DNA from: Phycisphaerales bacterium
GTDB taxonomy: Bacteria; Planctomycetota; Phycisphaerae; Phycisphaerales; UBA1924
Assembly: GCA_016763115.1 (NCBI GenBank)
Contig: JAESUL010000104.1
Span: 1 to 6,941 of the forward strand
Length of the DNA stretch: 6,941 bases
Direction of reading: 5' to 3'
The notes under the pieces were generated by a model. It was given only the letters and a program-made list of their open reading frames with translations. It was not told where the DNA came from and ran no database searches. Positions 5,741-6,941 of the stretch are shown piece by piece. Each line of letters begins with the position of its first letter. The first letter of the stretch is position 1. The position numbers and the translations under genes are program-made.

Positions 5741-6941
5741 ATGCGCCGCCAAGTCGTTATTACAGGTATTGGACCGGTCTGTTCGATCGCAAACGACGTT
5801 GATTCGTTCTTCGAAGCGATGATGCGTGGGGACTCTGCATTGAGACCGATCGAGGCTCTTGACGCATCAGGATTCCGCTCAAAGCTCGCCGGCGAGGTCA
5901 AAGACATCTCGATCCGCGCCTGCGTGCCCAAGAGCTACCGAAAAGCAACCAAGGTCATGGCGCGCGATACCGAACTGGCCGTGATGGCAGCGCGGTTCGC
6001 TGCCCAAGACGCCGGGCTCGTCACCCGAGGCTCGGACGACGATGAACAAGGATTCACGATCGATCCAACCCGGACGGGTTGCCAGATCGGCGCGGGATTG
6101 ATCGCAGCGGAAACCGAAGAGCTCGCCCGCGCTGCGGTGAGCGCAGAGGATGATTCCGGGCGGTTTGATATGAAGGCGTGGGGTTCGGGCGAGGGCGGGC
6201 AGGGCGGGATGAACAACCTGCCGCCGTTGTGGCTGCTCAAGTACCTACCCAATATGCTCGCGTGCCATGTGACGATTATTCACGGGTGCGAAGGCCCGTC
6301 GAACACGATTATGGGTGCTGAGGCCGGGGCATTGTTGAGCATCGGCGAGAGCTCGCGGGTGGTCGAGCGAGGCAGCGCGGATTTGTGTTTTTCGGGCGGC
6401 GCAGAATCACGGATCAACCCGCTGGGCATGCTCCGGTGGGACTACACGGGTCGGCTCGCGCCAACCCACGACGAGCAAGATGGCTCGACGCTGGTTCGTC
6501 CGTTTGACGAGAACGCGACCGGGTCGCTGATGGGTGAAGCGGGCGGGATGGTCATCGTCGAAGAAGCATCGCACGCCAAGGATCGCGGGGCGAGGGTTTA
6601 TGCGCGGATCGCCGGGTTCGGGGCAGCCCAGATGCCGCCTCCGATTTTTCCTGGGCTCTTTGACGAGCCCATGCCTGATCCGGTGGATACCGGGCTGGTG
6701 CGTGCGATTCGGTGGGCGTTGCGTGATGCGGGGATTGATGCACAGGCGATCGACGCGATTGTGCCGATGGGGCTTGGGGTCAAGCAGTTCGATGATCTGG
6801 AGTTAGGGGCATTGGCAGAGGTCTTTGACGATCGGCTCGAGTCGGTGCCGATGGTGACGCTTTGCCCGATGGTGGGCAACACGATGGCGGGGCAGGGCGG
6901 GCTGATGGTCGCGGCCGCGGCGTTGTGCCTGCACCACCAGA
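5741..6941 (+). CDS. Beta-ketoacyl-ACP synthase homologue lacking catalytic residues (chain-length-factor-like), 3' end outside window
   Basis: The frame is open from ATG 5741 to the window end (400 complete codons). The start RRQVVITGIGPV and FDENATGSLMGEAGGMVIVE (255-274) are typical of FabF-type ketoacyl synthases. Ungapped comparison of local motifs shows the catalytic sites changed. The Cys of GPNxxxxTAC is E194 (GPSNTIMGAE, 185-194). The His of HGTSTPxxD is M343 (MGLGVKQFD). The Lys and His of TKSMTGH are C375 and N380 (TLCPMVGN). It should therefore bind acyl-ACP or a partner but not condense chains, like the KS-beta or chain length factor subunit of type II polyketide and aryl polyene systems. 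A Gly-rich loop (148-156, GSGEGGQGG) looks like an insertion. About 60 C-terminal residues, including the usual FGFGG region, lie beyond the edge. An active partner synthase and an ACP would be expected nearby but are not in view. It could instead have an unrelated reaction. Confidence 0.85.
   Translation, partial: MRRQVVITGIGPVCSIANDVDSFFEAMMRGDSALRPIEALDASGFRSKLAGEVKDISIRACVPKSYRKATKVMARDTELAVMAARFAAQDAGLVTRGSDDDEQGFTIDPTRTGCQIGAGLIAAETEELARAAVSAEDDSGRFDMKAWGSGEGGQGGMNNLPPLWLLKYLPNMLACHVTIIHGCEGPSNTIMGAEAGALLSIGESSRVVERGSADLCFSGGAESRINPLGMLRWDYTGRLAPTHDEQDGSTLVRPFDENATGSLMGEAGGMVIVEEASHAKDRGARVYARIAGFGAAQMPPPIFPGLFDEPMPDPVDTGLVRAIRWALRDAGIDAQAIDAIVPMGLGVKQFDDLELGALAEVFDDRLESVPMVTLCPMVGNTMAGQGGLMVAAAALCLHHQ

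Noticed and set aside
5695..6882. Minus- and plus-strand open frames across the ketoacyl-synthase gene
   Set aside because: The continuous frame from 5741 has clear ketoacyl-synthase motifs throughout; the others are shadows.

Overview
The window looks like a chromosomal segment of a Planctomycetota bacterium, most likely of the Phycisphaerae type. This is an inference from high GC (roughly 58-60% by eye), start codons that mostly lack a Shine-Dalgarno sequence, mostly single-gene transcription units on alternating strands, and the protein families present. There are six protein genes. No rRNA, tRNA, CRISPR array, transposase or phage gene was seen.

Layout. At the left edge (1-51) is one partial copy of a dispersed hairpin repeat. 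It runs into the stop codon of an FkbM-family methyltransferase gene (48-800, minus). A compact bidirectional promoter region (about 806-848) separates that gene from a 57-residue single-span membrane protein with a very basic tail (868-1041, plus). Positions 1042-1230 hold no gene but carry a REPIN-like pair of inverted hairpin repeats, a 19-bp direct repeat of the next gene's 3' end, and two interleaved inverted repeats. Next is a large 7TM-HD protein of the PgpH type (1230-3641, minus), predicted to hydrolyse cyclic di-AMP. A divergent intergenic region (3642-3795) with small palindromes leads to a lipoprotein of unknown function (3796-4296, plus). This converges tail to tail, 5 bp apart, with a PhoR-like membrane histidine kinase (4302-5633, minus). 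A 107-bp divergent region separates the kinase from a beta-ketoacyl-ACP synthase homologue (5741 to past the window end, plus).

How the genes relate. They do not form one operon or pathway. Two encode signalling proteins (a nucleotide second-messenger phosphodiesterase and a sensor kinase without a visible partner regulator). Two encode small envelope proteins. One is a methyltransferase of the kind used on glycans, lipids or secondary metabolites.

The two most interesting signals are the last gene and the repeats. The last gene has a well-conserved thiolase fold sequence, but the catalytic Cys, both catalytic His and the conserved Lys are all replaced (Glu, Met, Asn and Cys), so it should be a non-condensing, chain-length-factor-like subunit. 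The repeat family GGGTGCCACTACTCGC... is present three times in the first 1.2 kb, sits against gene 3' ends, and has the architecture of REP/REPIN elements.
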